NCBI GenBank assembly: GCA_946615275.1
Contig: CAMOHV010000037.1
Coordinates: 1-8,373 of the forward strand
Reading direction: 5' to 3'
Length of the DNA: 8,373 bases
From: an uncultured Verrucomicrobiota bacterium
GTDB taxonomy: Bacteria > Verrucomicrobiota > Kiritimatiellia > RFP12 > UBA1067
The position numbers and the translations under genes are program-made. Of this stretch, positions 6,143-8,373 are shown one piece after another; position 1 is the first letter of the stretch; every line of letters starts with the position of its first letter. The notes beneath the pieces are model-generated. The model had not been told where the DNA came from. It made no database searches and saw only the letters and a program-made list of their open reading frames with translations.

Positions 6143-7095
6143 TTCCAGCCGCAGTCATCCTTGCTCCACACGAGAAGTCCGTCTGGCGATATCGTCAACT
6201 CGCGGCGGAAGTCTATGAGCGAAGTCTGCGAGACGTGGCCGTAGGGGAAGCCCTTGAACACGGGGCACGGCACTTTGGCGGCGAAACGCTCCAAAAGCGC
6301 TGTCACCTCGTCCTTCGGCATCCGGGACTTGGGATTGTTGTCGTTGAAGGAGCAGACCACAACGCCGGCGGCATTGGAGAAGACGCCCTTCTCGACGAGC
6401 TGCCCTAGGACCTCTTCGGAACGGTCCTTGTACTTCGAAGTGCATTCAATGAAAATCACCTTGCCCGTGGTGTCGGGCAGAGTGCCGCATTCGGCCATGC
6501 GGCGGATGCGGTCGAGCAGACCGCCCATGGCCGTGCCCTTCACGGCGGTGGTGACGGATTTGACGGGCGTCAGCTTCGCCGAGGGCGGCGTCCCCGCGAG
6601 AGCGTCGTGGATGCGCTTGAGCGTGGCCTTGGAGGAATATAGCATCGTGGTGAGGACAGGGCCGCTGTATGGATGGCCGGCCTTCTTCGCGAGCATGGTG
6701 TTCACGAGGAGAGTCAAGTCGCTGAAGCCTATGACGCGCATGTCGCGCGAGCGGAGCTTTTCCCAGTCTATGATGCCCACCACGTCGATCGCGCCCTGCC
6801 CGCCCGTCGCGAAAAGCAGAAGATCCACCTCCGGATCCATCCACGCCTGCTCGAAGAGTCGTGCGCGCACCTCCGGCGGCTCGACGGTCTTCTTCGGCAC
6901 ATTGGGCATCACCTTCACCTTGAAGCCGGCCTTGACGAGGAGATTCGTACCCTCCACAAGCTTCTTCTGCGGCATTACGCTCGACATCGCCACAAGGCCG
7001 ATCGTCTTGACGCTTTCAGGGTAGACCCCAGTGAAATCCTGCGCCCCCATGCACGCCAAGGAAGCGAGCGTCCACAGCATCATCGTCCGCTTCAT
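6139..7095 (-). CDS. Exported peptidase S66 (LD-carboxypeptidase/MccF-like)
   Basis: A 318-residue member of the S66 family, whose characterised members cleave L,D-bonds in murein tetrapeptides (LdcA) or detoxify microcin C (MccF). The catalytic triad is recognisable: nucleophile S125 in GFSD (123-126), E217 in VIFIE (213-217) and H287 in GFPYGH (282-287). The GGQGAID segment (98-104) is the counterpart of the GGYG-type loop. Length fits the family. The N-terminus (MKRTMMLWTLASLACMGAQ) looks like a signal peptide: basic start, hydrophobic stretch to about residue 18. C15 is a possible lipidation site, but S12-L-A-C15 is not a strict lipobox. Classical LdcA is cytoplasmic, so export would place this enzyme in the periplasm or at the envelope. 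The ATG follows a perfect ribosome binding site. The TGA stop overlaps the ATG of the deacetylase gene, implying translational coupling. Murein peptide is the likely substrate, but the sequence does not prove it. Confidence 0.85.
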   Translation of the reverse strand: MKRTMMLWTLASLACMGAQDFTGVYPESVKTIGLVAMSSVMPQKKLVEGTNLLVKAGFKVKVMPNVPKKTVEPPEVRARLFEQAWMDPEVDLLLFATGGQGAIDVVGIIDWEKLRSRDMRVIGFSDLTLLVNTMLAKKAGHPYSGPVLTTMLYSSKATLKRIHDALAGTPPSAKLTPVKSVTTAVKGTAMGGLLDRIRRMAECGTLPDTTGKVIFIECTSKYKDRSEEVLGQLVEKGVFSNAAGVVVCSFNDNNPKSRMPKDEVTALLERFAAKVPCPVFKGFPYGHVSQTSLIDFRRELTISPDGLLVWSKDDCGWK

Positions 7096-7101
7096 CTTCG
7101 T

Positions 7102-7110
7102 TCACCTCCT
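7102..7110 (-). promoter_or_regulatory. Perfect Shine-Dalgarno for the S66 gene
   Basis: Read on the minus strand these bases are AGGAGGTGA, a full nine-base match to the 16S rRNA anti-Shine-Dalgarno. It sits 6 nt before the ATG at 7095, inside the 19-nt gap after the flavodiiron stop. It fixes the start of the S66 gene and implies efficient independent initiation within the operon. Confidence 0.85.
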
Positions 7111-7114
7111 CTGC

Positions 7115-8278
7115 TCAGGCAAGTTCGGTGGCGAGCGCGTCTATCTGCGCTCGCGACGCGTCGTCGAGCGCGGAGCGGATCGTGACCGTCGTCGCGGCGA
7201 AGGAAATTCCCTTCGACTTCTCGAAGAGGCTCTTCATGACGCGCGCGGCGGCCGGCGCCCACGTGCCGTTCTCGACGAACGCCACGGTGCGGTTCTGGTA
7301 GTTGCGCTCCACAAGATGCTCGATGAACGTGCGCATGAACGGGAACACGTCCATGTTGTACGTGGTGGTGGCGAGGACGAGCTTCCCGTAGCGGAAGGCG
7401 TCCTCCACAGTCTCCGGCATGTCGTCACGCGCGAGGTCGGCGATCGCCACCTTCGGGCAGCCCTTCTCCAGCAGCTTCTCCTTTAGGAGCAGCGCTGCCT
7501 CCTTCGTGTGCCCGTACACGCTCGTGTAGGCGATGCACACGCCCTGAGTCTCCACGCCGTAGGAGCTCCACGTGCCGTACTGCTTCAGCGCGTGGGCGAT
7601 GTCCTCGCCCTTCAAGACCGGTCCGTGCAGGGGGCATACGGTCTCGATGTCGAGCGCGGCGGCCTTCTTGAGGAGCGCCTGCGTCTGCGCGCCGTACTTC
7701 CCCACGATCCCGAAATAGTAGCGGCGGGCCTCGCAGTCCCAGCCCTCCGGGTCCTCGACGTCGTTCGCGCCGAACTTGCCGAAGCCGTCGGCGGAGAAGA
7801 GCACCTTGTCGGCGGAGTCGTACGACACCATCACCTCCGGCCAGTGCACCATCGGCGCGGCCACGAACGTGAGCTTGTGCTTCCCCAGGTCGAGGACGTC
7901 CCCCTCCTTCACGACAAGCCTCTTCGGCGCGATCGCCGCCCCGAAGAACTGCTCCATGAACTTGAACGCCTGCGCACTCGCCACCACAGTCGCGCCAGGC
8001 CACGCCTCAAGCGCCTTGGCGATGCTGGATGAGTGGTCGGGCTCCATGTGGTGGACCACCAGGTAGTCCGGCGCGCCGCCGAGCGCCTTCGCGACGTTGC
8101 CTAGCCATTCGTCGCAGAACCGCGCGTCCACCGTGTCCGTAACGGCCGTCTTCCCGTCCTTTATCGCATAGCTGTTGTACGCCATGCCGCGCGGCACCAC
8201 GTACTGCCCCTCGAAAAGGTCTATGTCGTGGTCGTTCACGCCCACATAGGCGATGTCCTCTGTCACTTTCATTTCCAT
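7115..8278 (-). CDS. fprA: Class A flavodiiron protein (FprA-type; O2/NO reductase)
   Basis: This 387-residue cytoplasmic protein has the two-domain layout and usual length (about 400) of class A flavodiiron proteins, which reduce O2 to water and/or NO to N2O. Residues 1-240 are a metallo-beta-lactamase-like domain with the full diiron ligand set: H77-x-E79-x-D81-H82, H145 (PMVHWPE), bridging D164 (FSADGFG) and H218 (PLHGP). Residues 244-387 are a flavodoxin domain with an FMN phosphate loop near 251-258 (YTSVYGHT), plus TTTYNMD (304-310) and NGTWAP (337-342). No rubredoxin or NADH-oxidase extension is fused, so it needs a separate electron donor such as rubredoxin, which is not in the window. 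The start is ambiguous between M1 (8278, GGGAG 6 nt upstream) and M3 (8272, GAGG 7 nt upstream); relatives often begin near M3. It lies 3 nt after guaA and 19 nt before the S66 gene. O2 versus NO preference cannot be read from sequence. Confidence 0.93.
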   Translation of the reverse strand: MEMKVTEDIAYVGVNDHDIDLFEGQYVVPRGMAYNSYAIKDGKTAVTDTVDARFCDEWLGNVAKALGGAPDYLVVHHMEPDHSSSIAKALEAWPGATVVASAQAFKFMEQFFGAAIAPKRLVVKEGDVLDLGKHKLTFVAAPMVHWPEVMVSYDSADKVLFSADGFGKFGANDVEDPEGWDCEARRYYFGIVGKYGAQTQALLKKAAALDIETVCPLHGPVLKGEDIAHALKQYGTWSSYGVETQGVCIAYTSVYGHTKEAALLLKEKLLEKGCPKVAIADLARDDMPETVEDAFRYGKLVLATTTYNMDVFPFMRTFIEHLVERNYQNRTVAFVENGTWAPAAARVMKSLFEKSKGISFAATTVTIRSALDDASRAQIDALATELA

Positions 8279-8281
8279 GCC

Positions 8282-8373
8282 TCACTCCCACTCGATCGTG
8301 CCGCACGGCTTCGGCGTGAGGTCCATGCACACGCGGTTGACGCCGGGGACCTCGGCGAGGATGCGGGCCGTGA
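8282..8373 (-). CDS. guaA: GMP synthase (glutamine-hydrolysing), C-terminal end only
   Basis: Only the last 29 codons and the TGA stop are in the window; the gene continues past the right edge. The translated tail reads ARILAEVPGVNRVCMDLTPK followed by PCGTIEWE. This matches the strongly conserved GuaA C-terminus (EV-x-GINRVVYD-x-x-x-KPP-x-TIEWE), the dimerisation and XMP-binding tail of the ATP-pyrophosphatase half. GuaA converts XMP, glutamine and ATP into GMP in the cytoplasm, the last step of de novo guanine nucleotide synthesis. Cys-Met-Asp-Leu in place of the usual Val-Tyr-Asp-Ile/Val and Cys-Gly in place of Pro-Ala/Gly are lineage variation; the terminal TIEWE is intact. The stop lies 3 nt before the flavodiiron gene, whose ribosome binding site overlaps the last guaA codons, so the two are almost certainly co-transcribed. 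Confidence 0.9.
   Translation of the reverse strand, partial: TARILAEVPGVNRVCMDLTPKPCGTIEWE

Noticed and set aside
5378..6244. A 288-codon plus-strand frame opposite the deacetylase
   Set aside because: No family motif, low-complexity Arg/Ala/Val composition, and it covers the well-supported PIG-L gene.

Overview
The window carries five complete genes and one partial gene. All lie on the minus strand, so transcription runs from high to low coordinates. Coding DNA is GC-rich and intergenic DNA is somewhat more AT-rich. A flavodiiron protein points to an anaerobe or microaerophile. Exported plant-polysaccharide enzymes, including an L-sugar glycosidase fusion and an acetyl esterase, point to a fibre-degrading lineage. 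The overall style resembles gut or rumen Kiritimatiellota/Verrucomicrobiota or Lentisphaerae (PVC group). This is an inference from gene content and protein style; there is no rRNA or other marker to settle it.

Right part (8373 to 5183): the 3' end of guaA (GMP synthase), then after 3 nt a stand-alone class A flavodiiron protein. Nineteen nt further on, behind a perfect Shine-Dalgarno, is an exported S66-family LD-carboxypeptidase-like protein. It overlaps by 4 bases (ATGA) a PIG-L/LmbE-type deacetylase. The tight packing indicates one transcript mixing purine synthesis, O2/NO detoxification and probable cell-wall or amino-sugar chemistry.

Middle (5182 to 1493): after an 81-nt gap comes a 1202-residue exported protein. 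It joins a GH127/DUF1680 beta-L-arabinofuranosidase-like half, with its Glu-Cys...Cys-Cys zinc/nucleophile set intact, to a GH78 alpha-L-rhamnosidase-like half. This is the most interesting protein in the window and suggests attack on arabinose- and rhamnose-bearing pectin or glycoprotein side chains.

Left part (1492 to 1): a 125-nt intergenic region holds three imperfect copies of a 13-bp near-palindrome (GGGGTCAGACCCC-like) spaced about 35 bp apart. A well-placed Shine-Dalgarno and a 9-codon leader ORF sit directly in front of an exported CE7/AXE1-type acetyl esterase. The esterase and the glycosidase fusion form a small polysaccharide-degradation pair: deacetylation plus removal of L-arabinofuranose and L-rhamnose. 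The last 62 bases hold no supported feature. No tRNA, rRNA, CRISPR array, transposase gene, regulator or transporter is visible, and there is no clear new multi-gene defence or mobile system.
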